Under the pieces are notes generated by a model. That model was not told where the DNA came from. It made no database searches and saw only the letters and a program-made list of their open reading frames with translations. Shown here piece after piece: positions 54,704-63,917 of a stretch of 64,000 bases of DNA. Origin of the DNA: an uncultured Eubacterium sp. (GTDB lineage: Bacteria; Bacillota; Clostridia; Peptostreptococcales; Anaerovoracaceae); assembly GCA_937900695.1 (NCBI GenBank), contig CALCFD010000012.1, positions 45,767 through 109,766 of the forward strand, written 5' to 3'. Position 1 is the stretch's first letter. Each line of letters opens with the position of its first letter. Both the position numbers and the translations under genes were made by a program.

Positions 54704-56134
54704 ATGAATGAAAAAATGAATTTGACCATGCTAACTGATTTTTATGAAATTACTATGGCAAATGGTTATTTTAATGCTGGCATGGCAGAGGATATCGCAT
54801 ATTTTGACATGTTTTTCAGAAAAATACCGGAAAACGGTGGATTTGCAATACTTGCAGGGATCAACGAAATGATTGATTACCTTAATAATTTAGAGTTTAC
54901 TGATGAGGATATTGAATATCTAAGAAGTAAAAATATGTTTGATGAAGAGTTTTTAGAATATCTTCGTAACTTTGAATTTAAATGTGACGTGTGGGCAGTA
55001 CCTGAAGGAACTGCAGTATTCCCAGGAGAACCTCTTGTAACAGTTAGAGGTCCTGTTATACAGGCTCAGTTTGTAGAAACTATGGTACTACTTTTAATAA
55101 ACCACCAGTCACTTATTGCTACAAAAGCAAACAGAATCGTTAGAGCGGCAAAGGGTAGAGCAGTAATGGAATTTGGAAGTAGAAGAGCTCAAGGAGCTTC
55201 TGCAGCAGTTTATGGTGCGCGTGCTGCATACATTGGTGGCTGTGCTGGTACAGCTTGCACAATTGCCGATAGAGATATGGGCATAACTGCTCTAGGGACT
55301 ATGGCTCATAGCTGGGTTCAGATGTTTCCTAATGAGTATGAAGCTTTTAAAAAGTATGCAGAAATTTATCCAGATGACAGTACTTTTTTAGTTGATACAT
55401 ACAATGTATTAAAATCAGGTGTGCCTAACGCTATAAAAGTATTTAAAGAGATGAAGCCTAAAAAGATGGGAATTCGTATCGATAGTGGCGACATTTCATA
55501 TTTGACTAAGAAGGCTAGAAAGATGTTAGATGACGCTGGACTTAAGGAATGCAAAATCGTTGTGTCAAACTCTCTTGATGAGTATTTAATTCAGGATGTT
55601 TTGGCAGAAGGTGCTTGTATAGATTCATTTGGAGTTGGCGAAAGACTAATTACTGCCAAAAGCCAGCCTGTATTTGGTGGAGTATATAAGCTTGTTGCTC
55701 TTGAAAAAGATGGCAAGATGATTCCTAAGATTAAGGTTTCTGAAAATGTTGAAAAAATCACTAATCCAGGTTTTAAGACTTTATTTAGACTATATGATAA
55801 GGATACTAATAGAGCAATTGCTGATGTTATTACTCTTGATGAAGAAACAATTCCAGAAGGCGATGAATATGAGATCTTTGATCCACAAAACGTTTGGAAG
55901 AGAAAAAAGGTTAGCAATTTCATAGCTAAAAATTTAAGAGTACAGCTATTTGACAAAGGTAAGCTTGTTTACAATCCTCCTTCAATTGATGAAATTAGAG
56001 AGTATTGTGCAAGCCAGGTTGCTGCTCTTTGGGATGAAATGTTAAGATTTGAAAACCCTCAAACTTACTATGTTGACTTAAGTCATGATTTATGGGAGCT
56101 TAAAAAAGATTTAATCGAAAAAGCAACTAAATAA
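54704..56134 (+). CDS. pncB: Nicotinate phosphoribosyltransferase
   Basis: It converts nicotinate and PRPP to nicotinate mononucleotide in NAD salvage. The 476-residue protein shows LTDFYEITMANGYF at the N-terminus, MEFGSRRAQGASAAVYGARA, the phosphate-binding GIRIDSGD and SFGVGERLITAKSQP. GGAG lies 5 bases before the ATG at 54704. It is a single gene with its own promoter and terminator. Confidence 0.96.
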   Translation: MNEKMNLTMLTDFYEITMANGYFNAGMAEDIAYFDMFFRKIPENGGFAILAGINEMIDYLNNLEFTDEDIEYLRSKNMFDEEFLEYLRNFEFKCDVWAVPEGTAVFPGEPLVTVRGPVIQAQFVETMVLLLINHQSLIATKANRIVRAAKGRAVMEFGSRRAQGASAAVYGARAAYIGGCAGTACTIADRDMGITALGTMAHSWVQMFPNEYEAFKKYAEIYPDDSTFLVDTYNVLKSGVPNAIKVFKEMKPKKMGIRIDSGDISYLTKKARKMLDDAGLKECKIVVSNSLDEYLIQDVLAEGACIDSFGVGERLITAKSQPVFGGVYKLVALEKDGKMIPKIKVSENVEKITNPGFKTLFRLYDKDTNRAIADVITLDEETIPEGDEYEIFDPQNVWKRKKVSNFIAKNLRVQLFDKGKLVYNPPSIDEIREYCASQVAALWDEMLRFENPQTYYVDLSHDLWELKKDLIEKATK

Positions 56135-56148
56135 ATTACATATAAAAG

Positions 56149-56177
56149 GGCTGTTTCACAATTTTAGTGAAACAGCC
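56149..56177. terminator. Terminator between pncB and the LysR gene
   Basis: GGCTGTTTCAC (56149-56159) pairs perfectly with GTGAAACAGCC (56167-56177) between convergent genes. Confidence 0.75.
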
Positions 56178-56200
56178 TATTTAAATGAGTATGTATTTAG

Positions 56201-57079
56201 TTAGTCAGAAAAATTAGTGACGGTTTCATAAAATGGTAAGATATTTTTGTTAATATCTTTGTTTTTATGATAGCAGATGTAAAAGTTACGTTGCCAAATA
56301 AACTCATCAAGAGGAAGAACAACAAGAGAGCCATTGTCAAGTTCTTTAGATATCATGCGAGATGAAATAACCCCTATGCCACGATTATTTATAACGGCAT
56401 TTTTAATGGCATTGAAGGCGGCACACTCCCACTTAACTTCAAAGTTAAGATGGTTTATAGCCATTTTCTTTTCAAAGAGTTCTCTAGTACCACTGCCTTT
56501 TTCACGAAGGATAAAGCTTTCGTGGTTAAGGTCATTTATAGTGATGTTTTCATTTTTCATAAGCCTATGTTCAGGGCTGCAAATTAGCAAAAGAGTGTCT
56601 TCAGTAATAGGCTCAGTTATGATGTCGTGGTTGTCAATCTGCCCTTCGACGATGCCAAAATCAAGCTCATTTGAAAGAATCTGTTCTTCAATATTGGCAG
56701 TATTAGTGACTTTTACATAAAAATCAAGGGTACTTGAAGCCTTTTGGGCTGATGAAAGAAGATTATCTAGTATGCTGTCTTCGATAGTATGAGTTGCCCC
56801 GATGTATAAAATAGTTGAAGTATCCTTAAGATTCATGGTATTTACCTGGTCGTAAGAATAAATCAAATTGTTTACTGCACTTAAAAGTCGCTCACCTTCG
56901 CTGGTAAGATAAAGCTTTTTTGGAAAACGTTCAAATAGCTTAACTTCATAGAATTTTTCTATTTCTGAGATAGTTTGTGAAACTGTAGGCTGTGATATAT
57001 ATAGCTGCTTTGCAGCATGGCTCATATTAAGGCAATGAGCTACACACTGGAATATTTTAAAGTGTCTCATAGTAAGCAT
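56201..57079 (-). CDS. LysR-family transcriptional regulator
   Basis: The 292-residue regulator has an N-terminal winged helix (MRHFKIFQCVAHCLNMSHAA then SQPTVSQTISEIE) and a two-lobed effector domain. It is divergently transcribed from the siroheme/ferredoxin reductase gene, so it probably controls that gene in response to a sulfur or nitrogen compound. AAAGGAG is 7 bases upstream of the start. A dyad typical of LysR sites lies in the shared intergenic region. Confidence 0.92.
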   Translation of the reverse strand: MLTMRHFKIFQCVAHCLNMSHAAKQLYISQPTVSQTISEIEKFYEVKLFERFPKKLYLTSEGERLLSAVNNLIYSYDQVNTMNLKDTSTILYIGATHTIEDSILDNLLSSAQKASSTLDFYVKVTNTANIEEQILSNELDFGIVEGQIDNHDIITEPITEDTLLLICSPEHRLMKNENITINDLNHESFILREKGSGTRELFEKKMAINHLNFEVKWECAAFNAIKNAVINNRGIGVISSRMISKELDNGSLVVLPLDEFIWQRNFYICYHKNKDINKNILPFYETVTNFSD

Positions 57080-57132
57080 AGTTAGTCTCCTTTAATAGGT
57101 ATTGGTGCATTTAATAGATATATCAAATTTTA

Positions 57133-57152
57133 CTATTAGTAATCAATAATAG
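57133..57152. promoter_or_regulatory. Probable LysR operator in the divergent promoter
   Basis: CTATTA (57133-57138) and TAATAG (57147-57152) form a dyad spaced by eight bases. It lies just upstream of TATAAT (57160-57165), where a LysR protein would contact the -35 region. Confidence 0.5.
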
Positions 57153-57218
57153 CAAGTGCTATAATCAACTTAGAAAATGTGAATTGTATAGGATGCATTG
57201 AAAAAGGAGTGAATTAAA

Positions 57219-58100
57219 ATGACTTGTACTTTAAATCAGGAAGATATCAAGAGAGTAAAAGGCATGGGCTTTTTACATAATAAAGGAACGAACGCTTTTA
57301 ATGGAAGAGTTATCACAGGAAATGGTATGATAACTGCAGAGCAGTTAATTGCTATTGGTAAGGCAGCGGAAAAATACGGCAACGGAAATGTTTGCTTTAC
57401 AACAAGATTAACAGTAGAATGCCCAGGTATTGAATATGATGATATTGAAGCATTTCGTGAAGAAATAGGCAAAGCAGGACTTATTACAGGAGGAACAGGT
57501 GATAAAGTAAGACCGGTTGTATCATGTAAGGGAACAACTTGTCAGTTTGGAAGAATTGATACATATGCTCTTTCTGAGAAAATTCATGAAAGATTTTTCT
57601 TGGGATATAATGATGTTAAATTGCCACATAAGTTTAAGATTGCAGTTGGTGGATGTCCAAATAACTGTGTAAAACCAGACTTAAATGATATTGGTATAGT
57701 GGGACAGTACCAGCCTGCATATGATGTTTCGAAATGTAAAGGTTGTAAAGTTTGTCAGATTGAAAAAGCTTGTCCTATGGGAGCTGCAAAATTAGTAGAT
57801 GGAAAAATCACTGTAGATGAAAATATTTGTAACAATTGTGGTCGTTGTGTAGAAAAATGCCCATTTGGTTGCGTTGCAGGTGGATCATATGGTTATAAGA
57901 TTTATATTGGCGGAAGATGGGGTAAAAAGACAGCTCATGGTAAAATGGTAAATCATTTCTTTAAGACAGAAGATGAAGTTTTAGAGTTTATTGATAGAGC
58001 TCTAAATTTCTTTAAAGATAATGGCAATGTGAAAGAAAGATTTGCGGAAACAATTAATAGAATTGGGTTTGAAAATGTAGAAAAGGAATTACTAAAATAA
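57219..58100 (+). CDS. Siroheme/4Fe-4S reductase with ferredoxin domain (nitrite/sulfite reductase-like)
   Basis: The 293-residue protein combines a nitrite/sulfite reductase core with two 4Fe-4S ferredoxin motifs. The siroheme-cluster ligands appear in SCKGTTCQFG and GGCPNNCVKP. The ferredoxin motifs are CKGCKVCQIEKACP and CNNCGRCVEKCP, followed by IYIGGRWGK. It is about the size of anaerobic sulfite reductase subunit C rather than assimilatory enzymes. AAAAGGAG precedes the start. Probable role: ferredoxin-linked reduction of sulfite or nitrite. The exact substrate and partner subunits are unknown; no asrA or asrB gene is nearby. Confidence 0.85.
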   Translation: MTCTLNQEDIKRVKGMGFLHNKGTNAFNGRVITGNGMITAEQLIAIGKAAEKYGNGNVCFTTRLTVECPGIEYDDIEAFREEIGKAGLITGGTGDKVRPVVSCKGTTCQFGRIDTYALSEKIHERFFLGYNDVKLPHKFKIAVGGCPNNCVKPDLNDIGIVGQYQPAYDVSKCKGCKVCQIEKACPMGAAKLVDGKITVDENICNNCGRCVEKCPFGCVAGGSYGYKIYIGGRWGKKTAHGKMVNHFFKTEDEVLEFIDRALNFFKDNGNVKERFAETINRIGFENVEKELLK

Positions 58101-58170
58101 ACTGTAATTTAAAAATTAAAAGTATTAAGTAAATTGTATATATTTTTTAATTACAATTTAATAAAATTAT

Positions 58171-58258
58171 AAAATTGTATATATCAAAAAAAAAAAATAT
58201 GTATATTTTAATATATTCATTTTGAGACTATAATAGTTTCTAAGATATATACAATTTT
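58171..58258. promoter_or_regulatory. Long inverted repeat in the leader of the ECF S gene
   Basis: AAAATTGTATATATC (58171-58185) and GATATATACAATTTT (58244-58258) are perfect 15-base arms separated by 58 bases that include a TATAAT (58229-58234). The right arm is followed by T's. It may act as terminator of the upstream gene or as a regulatory structure. The whole gap 58101-58313 is otherwise AT-rich and non-coding. Confidence 0.4.
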
Positions 58259-58268
58259 TTTATATCTA

Positions 58269-58280
58269 TTCTCCGGAGAA
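58269..58280. promoter_or_regulatory. Palindrome TTCTCCGGAGAA, possible operator
   Basis: This perfect 12-base palindrome is the only GC-rich segment in an AT-rich leader. It lies between the -10 box and the ribosome site of the ECF S gene. No regulator is assigned. Confidence 0.4.
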
Positions 58281-58313
58281 CAAGTTAATATTGCAAAGAT
58301 TTGGGAGGAACAA

Positions 58314-58838
58314 ATGAGTTCAAATGTACAGAGCAGTGTAAGATATTCGGCAACAAAGCAATTGGTAATAAGCGCTTTATTTATAGCCTTAACATTAGTA
58401 GCAACTATGTTTATTAATATTAGATTACCTTTTGCAGGCAATGGTGGACTTATTCATTTAGGAAATGTGCCATTATTTTTAGCAGCAATTATTTATGGTA
58501 AGAAAACTGGAGCGATTGCAGGGGCTTTTGGTATGGGATTATTTGACTTGATTTCTGGATGGACAGCTTGGGCACCTTTTACATTTTTAATTGTAGGTGC
58601 TATGGGATTTGTTGTTGGAAGCATTACAGAAAAATGGCAAAGGAGACCGTATGTAGCTGCTTTTATTGCAATGTTTATTGCACTTATAATAAAAGTTGTA
58701 GGCTATTATTTTGCAGAAGTAATTTTATTTGGAAATTGGGTTGCGCCTTTAGGATCAATTCCAGGAAATATTTTACAGGTATCAGTTGCAGCTTTAATTG
58801 TATTGCCTATAGCTGAGAGATTAAAAAAATATGCATAA
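58314..58838 (+). CDS. ECF transporter S component, substrate unknown
   Basis: The 174-residue membrane protein has about six helices and typical S-component features: helix 1 QLVISALFIALTLVATMFIN, the GNGGLIHLGNVPLFLAAIIY loop and AIAGAFGMGLFDLISGW. This resembles the ECF-RibU/HmpT-like DUF1393 type. GGGAGG precedes the start. It is followed 18 bases later by a class V aminotransferase gene, so its substrate may relate to pyridoxal phosphate or to an amino-acid-derived compound. It would need a shared energising module (EcfTAA') encoded elsewhere. Confidence 0.85.
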   Translation: MSSNVQSSVRYSATKQLVISALFIALTLVATMFINIRLPFAGNGGLIHLGNVPLFLAAIIYGKKTGAIAGAFGMGLFDLISGWTAWAPFTFLIVGAMGFVVGSITEKWQRRPYVAAFIAMFIALIIKVVGYYFAEVILFGNWVAPLGSIPGNILQVSVAALIVLPIAERLKKYA

Positions 58839-58856
58839 GAAAAAAGGAGTTAGATG

Positions 58857-59984
58857 ATGTATAAAATAATGACTGCAGGACCCACACAGGTCAGAGAAAA
58901 TGTTCGTAAGGCAAGAAGTCAGGAAACTACTAATCCAGACTTAGATAGAGAGTTTTTTGATTTTTATAAGGAGACTTGTGATATTTTAAAGAAACTATTA
59001 CATTGTAGTGGAGATGCTTATATTCTTGGTGGTGAAGGTATTTTAGGACTTGAAGCGGCATGCGCATCTTTAACTGAGCCAGGTGATAGAGTTTTAGTAA
59101 TTGACAATGGAATTTTCGGTAAAGGTTTTGCTGATTTTGTTAAAATATATGGTGGTCAATCAGTTATATACACATCAGATTATCATAAACCGGTTGATGT
59201 AGATGATTTAGAAGAATTCTTAAAAAAGGATTCGGATTTTAAATATGCGACAGTAGTTCATTGTGACACACCAAGTGGTGTTTTAAATGATATTGAAGCT
59301 ATAGGAAATCTTTTAGATAAATATGGCATTTGTTTAGTAGTAGACTCAGTAGCAGGGATGTTTGGAGAGCCTCTTGATTTTGATAAAAGTAAAATTGGGA
59401 TTTTGTGTAGTGGTTCGCAGAAAGCTTTATCAGCGCCTGCTGGATTAACTATGGTTTGGATAAGTAAAGCTGCTATGAGGATTATGGAAAATAGAAAAAC
59501 TCCAATTGCTTCATTTTATTGCAATATACTAGTTTTTAAGGATTACTATAAAAATCAGTGGTTCCCGTATACTATGCCTATTAGTGATATCACAGGTTTA
59601 AGAATTGCTCTTGAAAATGTACAGGAAGATGATGATATTTATAATAGGCATGCGAAAATTGCAGAAGCTACACGTAAGGCTATTACTGACGCTGGTCTTA
59701 AATTATATCTTGACAATGGCTTTTCAAATACTGTAACAGTCTTTTGTGTACCAACAGGTCTTACAGATAAAGAAATTTTAGACACACTAACTTATAAATA
59801 TGGTGTTATGATTTCAGGATGCTTTGATGTATTAGCAGGAAAAGTAGTTCGAATAGGTCATATGGGTGAAAACGCCAATATAGAAGATATGAAGCTAGTT
59901 ATGTCAGCTCTTGATGAAACATTTAAAGATTTAGGCTATCCATTAAAGAAGAGTCTAAAGGAATCCTTTGAAAAGTATATATAA
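58857..59984 (+). CDS. Class V pyridoxal-phosphate aminotransferase (alanine-glyoxylate type)
   Basis: The 375-residue fold-type I aminotransferase resembles alanine:glyoxylate/serine:pyruvate aminotransferases and PucG. It shows TAGPTQVRENVR, GGEGILGLEAACASL, HCDTPSGVLND, DSVAGMFGEP and the PLP lysine in GSQKALSAPAG. GGAG lies 7 bases before the ATG at 58857; the adjacent ATG at 58854 is also possible. It is paired with an ECF S component. The substrate is not determined. Confidence 0.9.
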   Translation: MYKIMTAGPTQVRENVRKARSQETTNPDLDREFFDFYKETCDILKKLLHCSGDAYILGGEGILGLEAACASLTEPGDRVLVIDNGIFGKGFADFVKIYGGQSVIYTSDYHKPVDVDDLEEFLKKDSDFKYATVVHCDTPSGVLNDIEAIGNLLDKYGICLVVDSVAGMFGEPLDFDKSKIGILCSGSQKALSAPAGLTMVWISKAAMRIMENRKTPIASFYCNILVFKDYYKNQWFPYTMPISDITGLRIALENVQEDDDIYNRHAKIAEATRKAITDAGLKLYLDNGFSNTVTVFCVPTGLTDKEILDTLTYKYGVMISGCFDVLAGKVVRIGHMGENANIEDMKLVMSALDETFKDLGYPLKKSLKESFEKYI

Positions 59985-59992
59985 TTATAAAA

Positions 59993-60022
59993 AATGCCAC
60001 TCTATATATTTAGAGTGGCATT
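59993..60022. terminator. Terminator between the aminotransferase and the surface-protein gene
   Basis: AATGCCACTCTA (59993-60004) pairs perfectly with TAGAGTGGCATT (60011-60022) between convergent genes. Confidence 0.8.
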
Positions 60023-60044
60023 AGTAGTTTTGCAAGCTTAAATA

Positions 60045-61514
60045 CTATTTAGTGTTTTTTCTTACTTTTAACAATAAGCTAAATGATGCGCCAGCAATTG
60101 CTAGTAATGATAATAGTAAAGCAGGATTTGTTTCATCTCCAGTCTTTACAGGATCTTTTTTATCGTTTTTATCATTATCGTTGTTGTCAATTGAAGCATT
60201 ATCATCTGTAGGATCATTTACTGCAGGTGGGTTGCTTGAGTTAGGATCTAAAGAACCACAAAGGCTACACTTACCATCAACATAATTGTGGTCTAGCTTT
60301 GCAATTGCTTTACCTTTTTCAATAACAGCTTTGCAATCAGCACATACTTTATCTCCAGTATATCCTTCGCTCATGCAAGTTGCTTCTTTAGCGCCTTGTA
60401 GAGAAACATTTTTATGAGCACAGTTAAATTCAATACCGTTATCTGAGCTATATTTTACAACTTTTGATTTATCAAACTCATCAACATGGTTAAATGAAGG
60501 GTTTGCCACTTCTCCATTAGGTCCATAGAAGTTAGGCATCTGACGTGATAGTTTAGCATTTGTGTCTTTAGCGTAAAGAGTTGTCTTACCAGGAGCTCCT
60601 TCATTGTTACGACCATCGCCGATTAAAATATCACCATTTTCTTTTATAACTTCAAAACCATCAGAATAAGTAAAATCTACAGAGTATAGTGATAAATTAG
60701 ATGTTGCATTTTTCTGGGCAACTATACGCACTGGAGCGCCATAAGTAGTAGAGTTAATTTTTGCTGATAATTCTTTACCTGCACAGTCATGGAATGTACA
60801 GTTTGTAAGAGTGATGTTCTGAACACCATCAGACTTGTTGTTTAAGTTAATACCAAGACCTACATTGCTAAATGTTGTATTATTAACTACGATATTTCCA
60901 GGTGCATTTGTGTAAATGCTTGTATTTGGGTGGCTGCCATTTTTACCATCAAAAGAACCGTTGTTAACAGTATAATTTATAGGTCCAGTTGTGCCATTGA
61001 TATACATTCTCTGTATGTTTTGGCAGTTTTCAAATATTACATTTACAGTATGACTTGTGTTTCTCTGTCCCCATACAGCAATACCATCAAGGTTGTAAGC
61101 TTTGATAGTTATATCTTTAGTTAGATATTCACCATCATTTGCCTGGTTGCCTGTTTCTCTGCTGTACTTGTAAGTATCAACTTCTATGTCATGTTCTCCA
61201 CCACTTACGTAAGCGTTGTTACCGTAAATAACAATATCATCAGCTACATGACCATGAGTCATAGTACCAAGATCAGCATTTGGTTTACAGTAAACTTTAG
61301 CTACATCAGTAGGACTGCTCATATAAACGCCCTTAAGTGCGTCATATAAAGTATTGTAGTACTGACCGTTGTAGTAAACAGTAGAACCTTCAGTCCAATT
61401 AATGCCTTCAGGTAGCACCACATTAGAATCATCGCTAGCAGTTGCCAGAGAAATTGGAGCTACAAAGATAGCCATGATAAAAGCTAATACTAAGGATAAA
61501 ATTTTCTTTTTCAT
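60045..61514 (-). CDS. Secreted right-handed beta-helix-like surface protein with C-terminal wall-anchor-like tail
   Basis: The 489-residue protein has a signal peptide (MKKKILSLVLAFIMAIFVAP). Repeated strand-turn units rich in Asn follow (NVIFENCQNI, ITLTNCTFHDC, IVVNNTTFSNV), fitting a parallel beta-helix. A Cys-rich segment (CADCKAVIEKG, CSLCG) comes next, then a Ser/Asp/Asn-rich linker. The end has PVKTGDETNPA, a hydrophobic helix and a basic tail KVRKNTK, the layout of an LPXTG-type sorting signal with a variant motif. GGAGG precedes the start. It may be an adhesin or glycan-interacting protein; no catalytic residues are evident. No sortase gene is in the window. Confidence 0.8.
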   Translation of the reverse strand: MKKKILSLVLAFIMAIFVAPISLATASDDSNVVLPEGINWTEGSTVYYNGQYYNTLYDALKGVYMSSPTDVAKVYCKPNADLGTMTHGHVADDIVIYGNNAYVSGGEHDIEVDTYKYSRETGNQANDGEYLTKDITIKAYNLDGIAVWGQRNTSHTVNVIFENCQNIQRMYINGTTGPINYTVNNGSFDGKNGSHPNTSIYTNAPGNIVVNNTTFSNVGLGINLNNKSDGVQNITLTNCTFHDCAGKELSAKINSTTYGAPVRIVAQKNATSNLSLYSVDFTYSDGFEVIKENGDILIGDGRNNEGAPGKTTLYAKDTNAKLSRQMPNFYGPNGEVANPSFNHVDEFDKSKVVKYSSDNGIEFNCAHKNVSLQGAKEATCMSEGYTGDKVCADCKAVIEKGKAIAKLDHNYVDGKCSLCGSLDPNSSNPPAVNDPTDDNASIDNNDNDKNDKKDPVKTGDETNPALLLSLLAIAGASFSLLLKVRKNTK

Positions 61515-61632
61515 GTTAACCTCCTATATATACCTTATATCTAATTACCATAATTATACTTAAAAAAGATTATACATGCAATAAATTTAAGATATATAAT
61601 ATTGGTATATTACTAGACAGGAGCAGAAGCAG

Positions 61633-63759
61633 ATGAGTAGCAACAAATTGTTAGAAGATGTAAAAAAATATTTTACTATAGACGAGTTTAGGTTTTCACA
61701 GGAAGGTATCATAAATGCCATGTTAGATGGGCGAGATGTAATGGCTGTTTTGCCTACAGGTGGCGGTAAGTCACTGTGTTACCAGTATGCAGCCATGAAG
61801 CTACCAGGAATGGCTATAGTGGTTTCGCCATTGATCGCACTTATGCATGACCAAACAGCGCAGCTAGGCATGCTAAACATACCAGCAACGACAATAAACA
61901 AGGACATTCCTGCAAAAGAGCAAGGCAAAATAATGGAAGGCTTAGTTAAGGGGCAATATAAGATTTTATACATTTCACCAGAGAGACTAGCATCACCTAA
62001 ATTTGTAAGACTAGCAAAGAAACTAAATATAAGTCTTGTGGTCGTCGACGAGGCTCACTGTGCATCTATGTGGGGATATGATTTTAGACTGGAATATTTA
62101 AAGATACCAAGATTTTTTAAGATGGCAGGAAAAAGACCGGCGATTGCGGCATTTACCGCTACAGCAACAGAGTATGTGAAAAATGATATTGTAAAAATTT
62201 TGCATATGAAAAATCCTTTTATATCAAACGATGGATATGTAAGGGAAAATCTAAAATTATCTGTGCATCATATTAAAACTCAAAACGGCAAATACAGAGG
62301 AATATATGCATTTTTAAATAGACATAAGGATGAAAGCGGCATAATTTATTGCGCGACTGTAGAACATGTAAAGGAAGTTTACCAGCATTTGAAAATAAAT
62401 GATTACAGTGTGACTTATTACCATGCGACTCTTGATGAAGAGGAAAAAAAGAAGAACTTCCAAGATTTTATGAACGATGAAAAAAGGATAATGGTTGCAA
62501 CTAATGCATTTGGCATGGGTATAAATAAAGGGAATATCAGATTTGTTGTGCATTTTGATATGACTAGAGATATTGAGTCTTATTATCAGGAAATCGGTAG
62601 AGCTGCAAGAGATGGTGGATTAGGCGAATGTGTATTATTTTATATGCCAAAAGACGAAAATATTTTTAATGGCCCAAATGAAAATCCGCTTATTAAGAAA
62701 AAGGTAGATGGATATCTTTTAAAGAGTATAAATGCTTTGGATGCAAAACGTCTTGGGGCTATGAAAGAGTATGTGGACTTGGGATTTAAAGGTAAAAGTC
62801 CACAGCTTCACAAGAAGATTGTAGAGTATTTTTCAGATGATAATTTTGAAAGTCACCTTTCAAAAGATGTTGAAAAATCAAAAGATAGATATATTAAAGG
62901 GCTTTTAGATGTTGATGTTTTATATACCAATGAAACAAAAGTAAGCAAGGCCATAAGAAATGGCATATACAATTGCTGTGATGAAAATATTGTAAATATA
63001 ACCACTGGCAAAGAGAAAAAGTATGTAAAATTTTTTATGGATACAAAGTTAAGCTATTTTGATATGATGGTTGCCGATGCTATTTATACTTTGCATGTAT
63101 GGGGTAAGGATAAAATCTATTTAAGAAATATTTTAGAGCTAATGGCAGGAGATGAAGATGCCACTATGAAGCCTATTTCAAAGGATAAGAGTGGAAAACA
63201 AAATGCCATTTTGGAAAGCATACATAAGATGATGGATACTCAAATTAAAATAATTGATAGTTTTAATCAAGTTTTTGCAGGAGAGTTTTTAAAACTAGAG
63301 AAGACTGGAAAATCAGCATATAAAGTAGTTGAAACGCCTATTTTATATAGGTATGCAGAGGCTTCTCACGGCCAGTTTTTTACAATCGATAAAAAGCTTT
63401 TAAATGTAATATCTAAAGAAAAGAAAATGCCAAACTCTATTGAAAACTTAAAATTAAGACATTACATTGCAAGAAGAATGCTCCTTTCAAAGCCATATAG
63501 ATCTAAGGATAGTGGCAAGCCAGCTAGCAGAAGAATTTTATTTGAAAATCATATATCTAGCAGAGTAGGGATGATTGATATATTAGATATAGATTTAGGC
63601 GAAAATATATATTTAAAAAAGAGAAAATATGCTGCCATAGTAGAAAAGGTCTGTCAGATACTTGATTATTATATCTTAATGGATGAAATAAAATCATATA
63701 ATTTGATAAGAGGAGAAGGTAAAAGCGTTGTAGGTGTAGAAATAGATTTCTACAAATAA
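61633..63759 (+). CDS. recQ: RecQ-family ATP-dependent DNA helicase
   Basis: The 708-residue 3'-5' helicase is of the RecQ type: motif 0 RFSQEGIINAMLDGRDV, Walker A LPTGGGKSLCYQ, SPLIALMHDQ, DEAH box VVDEAHCASMWGYDFR, TATATEYV, and motif VI YYQEIGRAARDGG. The C-terminal 330 residues do not show the usual RQC zinc-binding Cys pattern or a clear HRDC domain, so it is a divergent RecQ. AGGAG precedes the start. Likely role: replication-fork repair and recombination. Confidence 0.9.
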   Translation: MSSNKLLEDVKKYFTIDEFRFSQEGIINAMLDGRDVMAVLPTGGGKSLCYQYAAMKLPGMAIVVSPLIALMHDQTAQLGMLNIPATTINKDIPAKEQGKIMEGLVKGQYKILYISPERLASPKFVRLAKKLNISLVVVDEAHCASMWGYDFRLEYLKIPRFFKMAGKRPAIAAFTATATEYVKNDIVKILHMKNPFISNDGYVRENLKLSVHHIKTQNGKYRGIYAFLNRHKDESGIIYCATVEHVKEVYQHLKINDYSVTYYHATLDEEEKKKNFQDFMNDEKRIMVATNAFGMGINKGNIRFVVHFDMTRDIESYYQEIGRAARDGGLGECVLFYMPKDENIFNGPNENPLIKKKVDGYLLKSINALDAKRLGAMKEYVDLGFKGKSPQLHKKIVEYFSDDNFESHLSKDVEKSKDRYIKGLLDVDVLYTNETKVSKAIRNGIYNCCDENIVNITTGKEKKYVKFFMDTKLSYFDMMVADAIYTLHVWGKDKIYLRNILELMAGDEDATMKPISKDKSGKQNAILESIHKMMDTQIKIIDSFNQVFAGEFLKLEKTGKSAYKVVETPILYRYAEASHGQFFTIDKKLLNVISKEKKMPNSIENLKLRHYIARRMLLSKPYRSKDSGKPASRRILFENHISSRVGMIDILDIDLGENIYLKKRKYAAIVEKVCQILDYYILMDEIKSYNLIRGEGKSVVGVEIDFYK

Positions 63760-63858
63760 AAAAGTGCGTTTTTGTAAAAACATATCATAAACCCACTGAA
63801 ATACTAATAATTTACAAAACAGTATAGTTATAGTTTTTGCCCGTAAGGCAAATAAAAA

Positions 63859-63917
63859 AATAAGTTAAATAAATTAGTTAACTTATTAGCCCCCTAAAAA
63901 GAGGGGGTCTTTTTTTA
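63859..63917 (+). terminator. Tandem hairpins and terminator after the RecQ gene
   Basis: AATAAGTTAA pairs with TTAACTTATT (about 63859-63887). CCCCCT (63890-63895) pairs with AGGGGG (63902-63907), followed by TCTTTTTTT. The second stem is a canonical strong terminator. A palindrome ATACACGT/ACGTGTAT follows at 63917-63936. The rest of the window's end shows a TATAAT (63963-63968) but no gene start. Confidence 0.8.

Noticed and set aside
58559..58816. Plus-strand frame of 85 codons rich in Cys
   Set aside because: It is an alternative frame inside the ECF S component gene, which has the correct ribosome site and membrane topology.
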